A stretch of DNA of 64,000 nt, taken from contig JBEKYC010000029.1 in assembly GCA_049511415.1 (NCBI GenBank), positions 1 through 64,000 of the forward strand. The letters are read 5' to 3'. Origin of the DNA: Bog-159 sp049511415. Its GTDB lineage: Bacteria > Acidobacteriota > Terriglobia > Bryobacterales > Bryobacteraceae. Positions 1 to 8,453 of the stretch are shown here, one piece after another. How positions within the stretch are numbered: position 1 is the first letter of the stretch; each line of letters starts with the position of its first letter. Under the pieces are notes generated by a model, which saw only the letters and a program-made list of their open reading frames with translations, did no database searches and was not told the origin of the DNA. The translations under genes and the position numbers were made by a program.

Positions 1-122
1 GGATTGTTCTTGGCCAGCACCTTGGTGATGGCCGCCGTCAGCGTGGTCTTGCCGTGATCGATATGCCCGATCGTGCCGATATTCACGTGCGGTTTGCTGC
101 GATCAAATTTCTCTTTAGCCAT
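1..122 (-). CDS. tuf: Elongation factor Tu, N-terminal part (cut by window edge)
   Basis: Elongation factor Tu is the GTPase that carries aminoacyl-tRNA to the ribosomal A site. Only the first 40 residues are present because the frame runs off the left edge. The peptide starts MAKEKFDRSKPHVNIGTIGH and continues into the P-loop form GHIDHGKTT, which is almost invariant in EF-Tu. The ATG at 122 is the only sensible start. Upstream on the same strand lie tRNA-Thr and tRNA-Tyr, and tRNA genes are found directly ahead of tuf in many bacteria, so the three are probably transcribed together. Identity is secure; whether the genome has a second tuf copy cannot be seen here. Confidence 0.97.
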   Translation of the reverse strand, partial: MAKEKFDRSKPHVNIGTIGHIDHGKTTLTAAITKVLAKNN

Positions 123-162
123 GACTCTCTCGTTTTTAAGAGGATTTCCAACAGAGAATTGC

Positions 163-238
<76 letters not shown>

Positions 239-251
239 CCTTCAAAGTTAC

Positions 252-340
252 TGGTGGACGGGGGAGGATTCGAACCTCCGTAGCCCGCAAGGGGCGACAG
301 GTTTACAGCCTGTTGCCATTAGCCGCTCGGCCACCCGTCC
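252..340 (-). tRNA. tRNA-Tyr (anticodon GTA), class II with long variable arm
   Basis: On the minus strand, acceptor GGACGGG (340-334) pairs with CCCGTCC (262-256), followed by discriminator A and an encoded CCA. The anticodon loop reads CTGTAAA (anticodon GTA). The long variable arm (GCCCCTTGCGGGC region) is typical of bacterial tRNA-Tyr. It is the first gene of the tRNA-tRNA-tuf group. Confidence 0.96.
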
Positions 341-456
341 AACTCGCGGCGACGCACCTCCACTATCGCACTTCGCCGCTGAAACCTACAGTGTACCAAA
401 GTCTGGCGCGGCGCGTCGGGCGTCAGTGCTGCCGTCTGTGCTGCCGGACGTCGGGT

Positions 457-1781
457 TCATATGTCGATGGGATCAACATCTTCGGATGCGGCTGGCCGTC
501 CTCGTATGTGGCAGGTCTTGTGAACCAACCGACCGTTTTCGATCTCCGTTGGGCCGCCATGCCGCCAAGCTAGCGGATAATGATCACCCTCGGCCTCCGA
601 AAGGACGATCTCCTTGGCGCACATTCCGCACCTACCGCCACCGCGTTCCAGCATCTCCGCTTTTTGCTCTTCGCTGAAGACGCGGCGTGAGTCCAGTCGA
701 ACTCCGATCTCAGCAGGCAGACCGTCGCGCCATTTCCGGTAGTAGTCTTGTATTTTCTTGCCAGAGGTGGACCTGCCCGGCAACAGCTTGTGTTCCGCGT
801 TGCGTAGGTAGTGCCCCAGCGGCCCGGCGGGTGCTAAATCAAGTTTGAAGTTGGGCGATCTGCTCAAGTCCTGGAGCAGGCAGAAGACAGAGAAGATCTG
901 CATTTTTGAAAACTTCGTTTTGTTGCGCTTTTTACCGGTTTCGTCCCTAGCGGATTTTCCGAACCCGCATACCTCGTGTGTCTTCTGGAGTAGCTCGATA
1001 AAGCGCCGGGCGCCGGGCCCGTCTGCGTCAAAATCTGGCCGCTCGTGATATAGCTCGTCCAACTCTGAGGCACCAAGGCTGGGAAAGTTCAGCGAGTCCT
1101 TCTCACGGGTGAGGTAAAGTAGTAGCAGTTGTGCTACGAACTGGCGGTTCGGGCCGAACGGATCCTCGTCCTCGTCGCTTGAATCCAATCTAAACGGGAG
1201 CTTGAATTCGGGTTCGCTTTCCTTCCTGCCTGCCAAACGGACCACGAAGGGGCCAAGATTACCCGGCCAGGCATCACGCACCTCTTGGCGCGTGAGCGCG
1301 GTGCCTGCTTGGAGCCTGACAAACAAATCGCGCACTTCGTCGGCCTGATCCGTCTGTATCAGGATGACCGTAAGCTGCGTTTTCTGGAAGGCGTGCTGAA
1401 GTTCCTCGCTTAGGCTGGAAAACCGGTGACCTCCCCAAGATGCGTGCCCCGTTCGAAGAGAATTCGGCAACCTTAACTTCCGATCGTTGGCCTTGAGGGC
1501 TTCGAAGGAGCCTTTTATATATTGGGTTAGTGAGACAATCCGCTGCTGGCGTCAACGATCTCATAAACGGACGAATTGCCCCTTAGTCCAAGCGTTGTAA
1601 TTTCTTGTAGAAATATCGGTGGAATTGGGTATTTGCGGAACACCGAATCGATCAATGCCTGTCTTTGGGGAAGGCTCCACGTGGCTCCGCGCCGATACTC
1701 CGGATTGGTGCGCATTTCTCCGGCGATCCAACTCCTGGTGCGGTCTGCAACCGTCCAGTCGGTTCTAATCTGGAATTCCAT
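457..1781 (-). pseudogene. DUF262-HNH nuclease (GmrSD-like), frameshifted at the DGQQR motif
   Basis: Two minus-strand frames together make one DUF262 protein with a C-terminal HNH domain. The N-terminal frame (1781-1527, 84 aa) carries the DUF262 opening (RRGATWSLPQRQALIDS, PIPPIFLQEI) and ends YEIVDASSGLSH. The C-terminal frame (1470-457 and open upstream of it) continues. Adding one G near 1550/1551 turns D-A-S-S-G into D-G-Q-Q-R-I and joins the two frames, giving ...YEIVDGQQRIVSLTQYI... The C-terminus has an HNH pattern: CGMC, GDHY, GG..E..N..L, HKTCH. DUF262/HNH proteins include the GmrSD type IV restriction enzymes and the phosphorothioate-sensing SspE, so a phage-defence role is likely by family. 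Only 3 bp separate it from hicB, suggesting one operon. A sequencing error or a programmed frameshift cannot be excluded. Confidence 0.85.
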
Positions 1782-1784
1782 TTG

Positions 1785-1994
1785 TCAGGCCACGTCCACC
1801 AGTTCGAAGTGCGACGGCGGGGGGATCTCGTCGCCATCCTCCCGCATGGCGGAAAGATGCATCTGGATGGCCTTCGTCATGCGCTCTTTGGTTTCCTGCA
1901 ACGTGCGACCGGTGGCCACGCAGCCAGGCAAATCTGGCGCGTACGCTCCGAAGCCAGTCGTAGACTTTTCAAACAAAACGAGGTACTTACTCAT
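1785..1994 (-). CDS. hicB: HicB-family antitoxin
   Basis: This 69-aa protein is the likely antitoxin partner of HicA. It has the HicB beta-strand core: MSKYLVLFEKSTTGFGAYAPDLPG, given here as the segments YLVLFEK, GFGAYAPDLPGCVATG and the helix ETKERMTKAIQMHL. That pattern is the partly degenerate RNase-H-like fold that wraps HicA. The protein is short and has no recognisable C-terminal HTH or ribbon-helix-helix DNA-binding domain, which many HicBs carry, so autoregulation may be absent or may need HicA. Its ATG overlaps the hicA stop in an ATGA (1991-1994), and it ends 3 bp before the DUF262-HNH frame, so the three genes are probably cotranscribed. Confidence 0.88.
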   Translation of the reverse strand: MSKYLVLFEKSTTGFGAYAPDLPGCVATGRTLQETKERMTKAIQMHLSAMREDGDEIPPPSHFELVDVA

Positions 1995-2176
1995 GTTAAA
2001 CCAGCCTGTTTCATTATAGACTTCAGAGTTTTCGGTGGCACTTCATCCGCATCGTGCCCTGCCACCGTTACCTTCCCAGGTTTCAGCCGATGCACAAACT
2101 GGCGATGGCTGACCTCCTGATTTTTCAGCATCCATCCGTCCAGCCGCAGGGTCTTCAGCACGGCGCGGACCTTCAC
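1991..2176 (-). CDS. hicA: HicA-family mRNA interferase toxin
   Basis: HicA toxins cleave mRNA on or off the ribosome and are held inactive by HicB. The 61-aa protein has the double-stranded-RNA-binding-like layout: MKVRAVLKTLRLDGW, then SHRQFVHR, then KPGKVTVAGH and PPKTLKSIMKQAGL. The histidine in SHRQF matches the catalytic histidine of the family. The start is a GTG at 2176 preceded by a strong AGGGGG Shine-Dalgarno stretch. It is the first gene of the hicA-hicB-DUF262 operon. All hallmark residues look intact, so the pair may still be active although the downstream nuclease is broken. Confidence 0.88.
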   Translation of the reverse strand: MKVRAVLKTLRLDGWMLKNQEVSHRQFVHRLKPGKVTVAGHDADEVPPKTLKSIMKQAGLT

Positions 2177-2236
2177 GTAAGGCCCCCTGATGACATCCCC
2201 CGCAGTTTAGCAAAACTGTGGCACTCTAAAGCGTAT

Positions 2237-3373
2237 ATGCGACTGCTGCACCTGGCTGTTCTAACCGCTTTCATATGCCTCGCGCTTAACGCGCAATGTA
2301 CGCTGCCGCCGGCTCCCGGCGCCGGCACGCCCGACACCACCTTCGACAACTACTTTGTGCAGAACGGTCCCGGCTGGACGGGCGCTGACGGCACCTATTC
2401 CGTGGCTTTGCCCGATGGCATGAACCTGTGGGTATGGTCCGATTCCTACATCGGCACGGTGGATCCCACCACGCGGCTGCGCTCCAGTTCCATTTTTCAG
2501 GCGCACAACTCGCTGACCATTCTGGACCAGGGCACGGGCGCGCTGACGACCGTCGGATATCCGCCGAAAACATCATCGTTCTTCGCGCCCACCGACACGG
2601 CCGACTGGTTCTGGCCCGGCGATAGCATGGTCGTCCAGACTTCTCCGGGCGTGTACGTGATTAAGACCATGCTGCTCGAATGGACCGGCGTGTTCGAGTA
2701 TGTCGGAACGTCCGTAGCGACCGTGTCGTATCCGAGCATGAAGCTGATCTCCATCCAACCGATCGCCCTGCCGGATCTGACCATCGAGTGGGGCACGCGG
2801 CTCTTCAAGCAGGGATCGTATTATTATCTCTACGGCATCATGGACCCCGGCACAGCCCTCAAGTTACCGTACGTCGCCCGATTCACCAGCTTGAGCGATC
2901 TGACCAACCCAACTACCTGGCAGTATTGGAGCGCGACCAGCGAGGCGTGGGTGACTGGACAGTCCAACGCCACCGCCATGGCGGGCGTGCCGGCCATCAC
3001 CAACGAGTACAGCGTGGACCGGCTCACCGCCTCCACCGGCCCGTTCTACCTGATGACCGGCATGGACACGCAGAATCCGCCGTACCCAGGTTGGGAATAC
3101 GTGACGACTTATTATTCGTGCAATCCGCAAGGGCCGTGGCAAACCCGGACCGTCGTGTACACCACGCCGGAAAGCGGCGCGCCGGGATGCTCGGTGGGCA
3201 CGCTGTACACTTACGATCCCAAGGCGCACCCGGAGTTTCCTTCGAGCGCCGGGATCCTGATTTCGTACAACGTGAACGCCAACGATTCGAGCGATCTGAT
3301 TTGCGCGAACGATTATAAGCCGAGCTTCATCCGCGTGCCGATTGCGGGATTGGAACTGAGCGGCGCACCGTAG
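2237..3373 (+). CDS. Secreted DUF5005/DUF4185-like protein, probable beta-propeller
   Basis: A 378-aa exported protein of unknown activity. The start ATG at 2237 was chosen because it gives a clean signal peptide (MRLLHLAVLTAFICLALNAQ); the frame is open further upstream but that part overlaps hicA on the other strand. The mature part is rich in Trp, Tyr and Gly with repeated strand patterns (WVWSDSYIG, DWFWPGDSMVV, YYLYGIMD, YYSCNPQGPW). These resemble the five-bladed propeller of DUF4185/DUF5005 glycan-binding or glycosidase-like proteins. The next gene is a secreted alpha-amylase family protein in the same direction 21 bp later, which fits a carbohydrate-related role. The family assignment is from pattern only. 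Confidence 0.6.
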   Translation: MRLLHLAVLTAFICLALNAQCTLPPAPGAGTPDTTFDNYFVQNGPGWTGADGTYSVALPDGMNLWVWSDSYIGTVDPTTRLRSSSIFQAHNSLTILDQGTGALTTVGYPPKTSSFFAPTDTADWFWPGDSMVVQTSPGVYVIKTMLLEWTGVFEYVGTSVATVSYPSMKLISIQPIALPDLTIEWGTRLFKQGSYYYLYGIMDPGTALKLPYVARFTSLSDLTNPTTWQYWSATSEAWVTGQSNATAMAGVPAITNEYSVDRLTASTGPFYLMTGMDTQNPPYPGWEYVTTYYSCNPQGPWQTRTVVYTTPESGAPGCSVGTLYTYDPKAHPEFPSSAGILISYNVNANDSSDLICANDYKPSFIRVPIAGLELSGAP

Positions 3374-3394
3374 CCCGGCGCTACTATATTGGCC

Positions 3395-4714
3395 ATGAGA
3401 ACGGCATCCTGGGCGCTCGTGGCCGCCCTCGCTTTTCCGGCTTTCGCGGCGCCGCCAGCGTGGCTTTCGAGCGCGGTCATCTACGAAGTCTTCCCGCGCG
3501 ATTTCTCGCCGGCGGGCGATTTGAACGGCGTCACGGCGGGGCTCGACCGTTTGCATCAACTGGGCGTCGATGTGGTCTGGCTGATGCCCATCCATCCGAT
3601 CGGCCAGGTGAAGCGCAAGGGCACGTTGGGCAGCCCGTACTCGGTCCGCGACTACTACGCCGTCAATCCCGACTACGGCACAAAGGACGATCTGAAGCGG
3701 CTGGTGACGGAAGCCCATCGCCGCGGCATGAAGGTAATCATCGATATCGTGGCCAACCACACTTCCTGGGACAGCGTCATGATGCGCACGCCCGCATTTT
3801 ACAAACACAACGCCGCCGGCCAGATCATTCCGCCGGTGCCCGATTGGGAGGACGTGGCGGCGCTCGATTACTCGAATCCGCAACTGCGCGCCTACATGAT
3901 CGACATGCTGCGCTATTGGATTCGCGATTTCGATCTGGACGGATTTCGCTGTGACGCCGCCAGCATGGTGCCAGTCAGCTTCTGGGAGAGCGCCCGCGCG
4001 GAGTTGGACAAGACCAAGCCGGGCCTGTTGATGCTGGCCGAGGCGCACGATCCGCCGCTCATGAAAAGCGCCTTCGATCTGGATTACGCCTGGCCGCTGC
4101 ACAGCGCCTTGGCGGAAGTCTTTAGTCACGGCCGGCCCGCGCGAGATCTGCGCGCGGAGTGGGAGGCGGAGCGCGCGCAGTTCCCCAAAGGCGCGCTGCA
4201 TCTGCGCATCTCCGACGATCACGACGAAGAACGCGCCATCGTCCGCTTCGGCAAGGGGGGCGCTTTGGCGGCATCCGCGTTGATGTTCACGCTGGATGGC
4301 GTGCCGCTGCTCTATGAAGGCATGGAAGCGGGCGATACGGCTGAATCGGGCGCGCCGGCGCTGTTTGAAAAGTTGCCCGTATTCTGGCAGATCGCCGAAA
4401 GGCGGCCGGAGTTCGGGCGGTTCTATGCGGGCATGATCGCGCTGCGGCGCGCGCATCCGGCACTCTTGCAAGGAGAAACGGAGTGGCTGCGCAATGCCGA
4501 CGAAGCGCGCATCGTCACGTTTGAACGCAAAGGCGGCGGCGAAGAGTTTCTGGTGGCGATCAACTTTTCGAATCGACCGTTTCTAGGCTTGGTGGATACG
4601 GCCGGAACGGGTTTCGTCGACATAACGCCGGGCGTGGGCCAGCCTGGAACCATGGCGCTCCCGGCCTTGGCACTGGACGCCTGGGGTTATAGGGTGTTCC
4701 GCCGGAGCCGGTAA
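3395..4714 (+). CDS. Glycoside hydrolase family 13 (alpha-amylase family) enzyme, secreted
   Basis: GH13 enzymes hydrolyse or rearrange alpha-glucosidic bonds. All four conserved regions are visible in this 439-aa protein: DIVANHTS (about residues 116-123), GFRCDAAS with the nucleophile Asp (about 182-189), LAEAHD with the general acid Glu (about 214-219), and SDDHDE with the transition-state Asp (about 272-277). The (beta/alpha)8 entry VIYEVFPRDFSPAGDLNG is typical. The ATG at 3395 begins a signal peptide (MRTASWALVAALAFPAFA); an in-frame TTG lies 6 bp upstream. The C-terminus forms the usual small beta-domain. It follows the secreted propeller-like gene and may be cotranscribed with it. Exact substrate cannot be told. 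Confidence 0.9.
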   Translation: MRTASWALVAALAFPAFAAPPAWLSSAVIYEVFPRDFSPAGDLNGVTAGLDRLHQLGVDVVWLMPIHPIGQVKRKGTLGSPYSVRDYYAVNPDYGTKDDLKRLVTEAHRRGMKVIIDIVANHTSWDSVMMRTPAFYKHNAAGQIIPPVPDWEDVAALDYSNPQLRAYMIDMLRYWIRDFDLDGFRCDAASMVPVSFWESARAELDKTKPGLLMLAEAHDPPLMKSAFDLDYAWPLHSALAEVFSHGRPARDLRAEWEAERAQFPKGALHLRISDDHDEERAIVRFGKGGALAASALMFTLDGVPLLYEGMEAGDTAESGAPALFEKLPVFWQIAERRPEFGRFYAGMIALRRAHPALLQGETEWLRNADEARIVTFERKGGGEEFLVAINFSNRPFLGLVDTAGTGFVDITPGVGQPGTMALPALALDAWGYRVFRRSR

Positions 4715-4732
4715 GCGACGCGATGGCACCCG

Positions 4733-5107
4733 TTACCGCAAAGGCTCGCGGCGCAATTGAAACCAGGCGCCGAAGGCCGCCAGAATCGCTCCCGCGGTAA
4801 GATATAGCGCCCGGTGGAAAGCCGGCGGACCCGCGAAGTGATAATGGCTGAAAAAATAGCCGCGGAACAGGATCGCCAAAACCGCGAGGCTCCAAAGAAA
4901 AAAGAGAGCCCGCCATTTTCCGCCGATGGCGAGGATAACGGAAACCAGACCCAGCAAGGCTCCGCCTAGCAGCCAATACGCGAGATTCGGTCCCTGCCAC
5001 GGCAGCATGCCGAGTTGTAGCGTCTGGCCGCTGGTCAACGCCATGCACGAAAGGGCCAGTAGGAAAAGCGTCAACAGGCCGTGAAATAGATAGCTGAACA
5101 CTCGCAT
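4733..5107 (-). CDS. Small multi-pass membrane protein
   Basis: A 124-aa hydrophobic protein with four likely membrane segments (FSYLFHGLLTLFLLAL; YWLLGGALLGLVSVILAIGG; LFFLWSLAVLAILFRG; ALYLTAGAILAAFGAWF). No known domain is recognised. The ATG at 5107 was preferred because GAGGGCCC precedes it closely; an in-frame ATG at 5155 would add 16 residues but lacks a ribosome binding site. It converges with the amylase gene (19 bp apart) and is divergent from the small membrane gene at 5204. Function unknown. Confidence 0.65.
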   Translation of the reverse strand: MRVFSYLFHGLLTLFLLALSCMALTSGQTLQLGMLPWQGPNLAYWLLGGALLGLVSVILAIGGKWRALFFLWSLAVLAILFRGYFFSHYHFAGPPAFHRALYLTAGAILAAFGAWFQLRREPLR

Positions 5108-5203
5108 AAGGGCCCTCAGCGCCGACACCAGGAAACCTCCGCTTCTGAAGAACATGACATTGTAGCAACCGGGGGCATCCGCGGGTTGGGCTAACCTGGG
5201 CGC

Positions 5204-5509
5204 ATGGGACACTACCCGTTCACCTTGTTCAATGCCGCCACCACGCTCGTCATGTTCCTCACCATCTGGCTCGTTGCGGCGCGGTGGCGCGGCGCTCTGG
5301 CATCGAACTGGCCCTTGATCTATTACGTGGCGGTGGTGACCTACACGATCGGTTTTTCGGGAGGCATGAACCCGTATTGGGTGGCGGCCGGCGTGGCGTG
5401 CGGCTTGGCGATCCGCTGCGGCCTGGCTGCCCGCTACGTGCGTTTTTTGGAATTGGCGCCACTGGCGTACATCACGTGGCGCTGTGTAGCCCTGCTTTTT
5501 ATGTGGTGA
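5204..5509 (+). CDS. Small integral membrane protein
   Basis: A 101-aa protein that is almost entirely hydrophobic with about four membrane helices (FTLFNAATTLVMFLTIWLVA; LIYYVAVVTYTIGF; YWVAAGVACGLAIRCGLA; FLELAPLAYITWRCVALLF). No family was recognised. It lies divergent from the membrane gene at 4733-5107 and 39 bp ahead of the TPR-like gene, so it could be the first gene of a short plus-strand unit. Coding is supported by the consistent hydrophobic pattern and by the lack of a better frame on either strand. Confidence 0.6.
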   Translation: MGHYPFTLFNAATTLVMFLTIWLVAARWRGALASNWPLIYYVAVVTYTIGFSGGMNPYWVAAGVACGLAIRCGLAARYVRFLELAPLAYITWRCVALLFMW

Positions 5510-5548
5510 TTCACACGGTGCGCTCTCGCCTGCTAGGATAAACCTACG

Positions 5549-6406
5549 ATGCGGCGTTTTTGGGTTTTGGGATGTCTGCTCTGCCTGCCTCTGGCGGCCG
5601 AAACGGGTGGCGCCTGTGGCGCCGGTTCCCCGGAATTGGACGAAATATTCGATCATCTGTATAACTTTGACTTCGCGACCACCTCCGCGGGGCTCGACCG
5701 CTACATCGCGGCCCACCCGCAAGAGCCTCTAGGCTATGCCATCCGGGCTTCGGCGGACCTGTTCTATGAACTCGACCGGCTGGGCATCCTGGAAAGCGAG
5801 TTCCTGATCAGCGACAAGCACATTGCCGACAAAAGCGCGGTGAAGCCCGACCCTGCGGTGCGCGCCCGGTTTCTGAAGTCGGTGGATGATGCGCAATCGC
5901 GCGCCATCAAAATTCTGGCGGTAAACCCGCAGGATCGCCAGGCGCTGTTTGCCATGTCCATCGTGGAAGGCGTGACCACCGATTACATGGCGTTCGTAGA
6001 GAAGCACCAGTTTGCCAGTTTGTCCCCGGCCAAGCGGTCCAATAGCTACGCGCAGCAGCTCTTGAAGCTGAATCCGCCGTGCGTGGATGCCTATATTACA
6101 GCCGGCATCTCGGAATACATGATCGGCAGCCTGCCGTTCTTTATCCGCTGGTTCGTGCGGTTCGACAACGTCCAGGGCAGCAAGGAGCAGGGCGTGAAGA
6201 ACCTGGAATTGGTGGTGCGCGAGGGCCACTATTTCAAGCCTTTTGCCAAGATTCTGTTGGGAATCATCGATCTGCGGGAGAAGCGCCCTCACGAAACCGA
6301 AAAGCTGTTGGCGGAACTCGCCCACAGCTATCCGTCGAATCCGCTGTTCCGTAAGGAACTGGCGCGGCTCAGCACCGAGACGTCAGGCGGCGCGCGGCAG
6401 AACTAG
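5549..6406 (+). CDS. Exported TPR-like repeat protein
   Basis: A 285-aa protein with a signal peptide (MRRFWVLGCLLCLPLAAET) and helical repeats typical of tetratricopeptide scaffolds. Examples are LDEIFDHLYNFDF, RAIKILAVNPQDRQALFAMS, AQQLLKLNPPCVDAYITAG and TEKLLAELAHSYPSNPLF, where the PQD/PCV turn and alanine pattern mark TPR-type helix pairs. It probably acts outside the cytoplasm as a protein-binding module. No enzyme motif is seen. The downstream kinase starts 105 bp later in the same direction. Confidence 0.75.
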   Translation: MRRFWVLGCLLCLPLAAETGGACGAGSPELDEIFDHLYNFDFATTSAGLDRYIAAHPQEPLGYAIRASADLFYELDRLGILESEFLISDKHIADKSAVKPDPAVRARFLKSVDDAQSRAIKILAVNPQDRQALFAMSIVEGVTTDYMAFVEKHQFASLSPAKRSNSYAQQLLKLNPPCVDAYITAGISEYMIGSLPFFIRWFVRFDNVQGSKEQGVKNLELVVREGHYFKPFAKILLGIIDLREKRPHETEKLLAELAHSYPSNPLFRKELARLSTETSGGARQN

Positions 6407-6511
6407 CGCCGAAGTTAGTCCCCGCGGGCTACCGGTACCCGCCAAACTATCCCCTGTACTCGAATTACCAGCGAAATTCCATGGCTGTGGAACACTGTAT
6501 GTAGAGGGCCT

Positions 6512-7969
6512 ATGAGTCCCAGTGATATCTTCGCCACTGCATTTGAAACCGCCAGTAGCGGGCTGTTGCTGCTGGAGAAAGAATCCGGGCGGATCGAGGA
6601 AGCCAATCGCGCATTTCTCGAAATGTGCGCGCGAAGCCGGGCGCAGGTAGTCGGCGGGACTTTCTGGCAGCCACCCATACTGGCGGACGCGGAGGCAGCC
6701 GCGGATGCCCGGGCTGAGCTTCGGTCGCGCGGACGGCTGGAAGCCACGGAACTGCCCCTCGAAACCGGCGACGGATCTCTGCTGCTGGTGGAAGTGAGCG
6801 GACGGGAGATTGGCGCCGGGAAGGTCCAATTGGAGTTGCGCGACATTACCGCGCGGGATAGCGCCCGGGTAGCCGATCGCATGGCCGCGCAACGTCTGAT
6901 CGCCTCGCGCGCGGCTTCCGAGTTCGCCGACATTCAAAAGGCCTTGCAATCGGCCGCCGTTACCCTGACCGAATGTGCCCGCCGCGGCGAATCGACCTTC
7001 GAGCAGTGCGACCTGCTGCAGAAGGCGGCGGAACGCGCGGATGTGATCGCGCGGGAGTTGCGCGCCTGTGGCGGCGAATTGCCCTACAAGCCCGAACGCG
7101 TGCTTCTGAACGAATTGATCGAGGCCATGCACTTGACGCTGCAGCGGCGTCTGGGGCCGGACATCGAAGTGATTCTGGACTTGGGCGAGGAGGTGGCGCC
7201 GGTGATGGCGGATCTGGCGCAGGTACGCCAGATGATCTTGAAACTGGCGGCCAACTCCCGTGAGGCCATGGAACATGGCGGCGCCTTTCGCATCGAGACA
7301 CTGAACGCCGGGGCAGGCGATCCCGCGCTCGGACCGGGGGCCGGCGCCTACACCGTGCTGGCTGTGAGCGACAACGGCCCCGGACTCGACGATCAGAGTT
7401 GGGAGCATCTTTACGAGCCGTTCTTCACCACCAGGCGCAACGGAAAGCGGGGCCTGGGATTGGCGGCCGTGCACGGCATGGTGCGGCAGAACCGCGGGCA
7501 TATTTGGGCGCAAAGCGAGCCGGGCCAGGGGACTTCGTTCCGGATCTATCTGCCGCACATGCCGTCGAAACATGGCGCGATAGCCCGTGCGGCCGTTCAA
7601 CCTGCGAATCCCATCGCGCGGACCGCACGCGGGCATGTGCGCACGATCCTGCTGATGGAGCCCAACGACGGTCTGCGCGGCGTGGTGACGAGCATCCTGA
7701 AAAAGCGGGGCTATCGCGTGCTGGCCGCGCGCGGAGCACAGGAAGCGCTGGCCATGGCCAAGGCGGAGGGCGCTCCGGACCTGCTCATCAGCGAACCGGA
7801 AGCGGACCTCGCCCGGCGCTTGGCCGCTTTGCAACCGCGCTTGCGGATGCTGTTTCTGAACGGCCACTCCCGCACCGTCCCGGCGGAGGGCATCTCGACC
7901 CTGGCCAAACCGTTCGACCTGCAGGCTCTGCTGGGCAAAGTGCAGGAACTGCTGGCAGGCTTACAATAG
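6512..7969 (+). CDS. Hybrid histidine kinase, PAS-HATPase-REC, phospho-acceptor residues missing
   Basis: A 485-aa cytoplasmic protein: a PAS domain (about 5-110), a helical DHp-like segment (about 125-200), a HATPase_c domain (about 205-355: LAANSREAM N-box, DNGPGLD G1 box, FFTTRR F box, RGLGLAAVHGMV G2 box) and a C-terminal receiver-like domain (about 375-485). No histidine occurs in the DHp-like segment, where the phosphorylated His of a HisKA domain should sit. In the receiver the acceptor Asp is replaced (LLISEPE) and the acidic pair reads MEPND, although the Lys of LAKPFD is kept. It therefore looks like a pseudokinase or an ATP-binding regulator. It lies 5 bp upstream of the DUF423 gene. 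Confidence 0.85.
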   Translation: MSPSDIFATAFETASSGLLLLEKESGRIEEANRAFLEMCARSRAQVVGGTFWQPPILADAEAAADARAELRSRGRLEATELPLETGDGSLLLVEVSGREIGAGKVQLELRDITARDSARVADRMAAQRLIASRAASEFADIQKALQSAAVTLTECARRGESTFEQCDLLQKAAERADVIARELRACGGELPYKPERVLLNELIEAMHLTLQRRLGPDIEVILDLGEEVAPVMADLAQVRQMILKLAANSREAMEHGGAFRIETLNAGAGDPALGPGAGAYTVLAVSDNGPGLDDQSWEHLYEPFFTTRRNGKRGLGLAAVHGMVRQNRGHIWAQSEPGQGTSFRIYLPHMPSKHGAIARAAVQPANPIARTARGHVRTILLMEPNDGLRGVVTSILKKRGYRVLAARGAQEALAMAKAEGAPDLLISEPEADLARRLAALQPRLRMLFLNGHSRTVPAEGISTLAKPFDLQALLGKVQELLAGLQ

Positions 7970-7974
7970 TCTGC

Positions 7975-8343
7975 ATGCGATGGAGCGGGGTTGGCGCGGT
8001 CCTGCTGGGACTGGCGGTGATACTGGGCGCTTTCGGCGCGCACGGTCTGCGCGAGCGGCTGGATGCCTATTCCATGGAAGTCTACCAGAAGGCCGTCTTC
8101 TACCAGTTCGTGCACGCGCTCGGCATTCTGATCGTGCCGCTATTTGTGCGCGCGGGAGTGCTGGTGGAATCGTCGGGCGAACTGGTCTGCTGGCTGCTGT
8201 TTGCGGGGATCGTGATCTTCAGCGGCAGCCTGTATCTGCTGGCGGTAACCGGAGTACGCGCGCTGGGCGCCATCACGCCGATCGGCGGGCTGTCTTTTAT
8301 CGTGGCTTGGGCCGTGCTGGCTTTTCGGCTCTTGCGCGGGTAG
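7975..8343 (+). CDS. DUF423 (YgdD-like) membrane protein
   Basis: A 122-aa protein with four membrane helices and the DUF423 signature at its N-terminus (GVGAVLLGLAVILGAFGAHGL) followed by YQKAVFYQFVHALG and a terminal GGLSFIVAWAVLAF. The family is widespread in bacteria and its function is not established. The ATG at 7975 follows the kinase stop by 5 bp, so it is likely cotranscribed with it. Length and motif order match the usual family size. Confidence 0.9.
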   Translation: MRWSGVGAVLLGLAVILGAFGAHGLRERLDAYSMEVYQKAVFYQFVHALGILIVPLFVRAGVLVESSGELVCWLLFAGIVIFSGSLYLLAVTGVRALGAITPIGGLSFIVAWAVLAFRLLRG

Positions 8344-8453
8344 CGTTTCCCCAGCATTCCGCGGCGTGAAATGCATCCGCCCGCGCCGTCACTGTGTCTC
8401 CAGGTCGCGCCGTTCATCAAACCAATCCCGCGGCGCGCGAGGAGAACAATTCA

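Noticed and set aside
2864..4471. Long minus-strand open frame (535 aa) opposite the amylase gene
   Set aside because: It is antisense to a clear GH13 enzyme with all catalytic motifs, and its composition (Arg/His-rich, no domains) is that of a shadow frame in GC-rich DNA.
4560..5722. Overlapping long minus-strand frames extending the small membrane gene
   Set aside because: Only the last 124 residues (from 5107) show membrane segments; upstream extensions overlap the plus-strand genes at 5204 and 5549 and have shadow composition.
6383..7867. 494-aa minus-strand open frame opposite the hybrid kinase
   Set aside because: Antisense shadow: the plus strand encodes recognisable PAS, HATPase and receiver-like domains.
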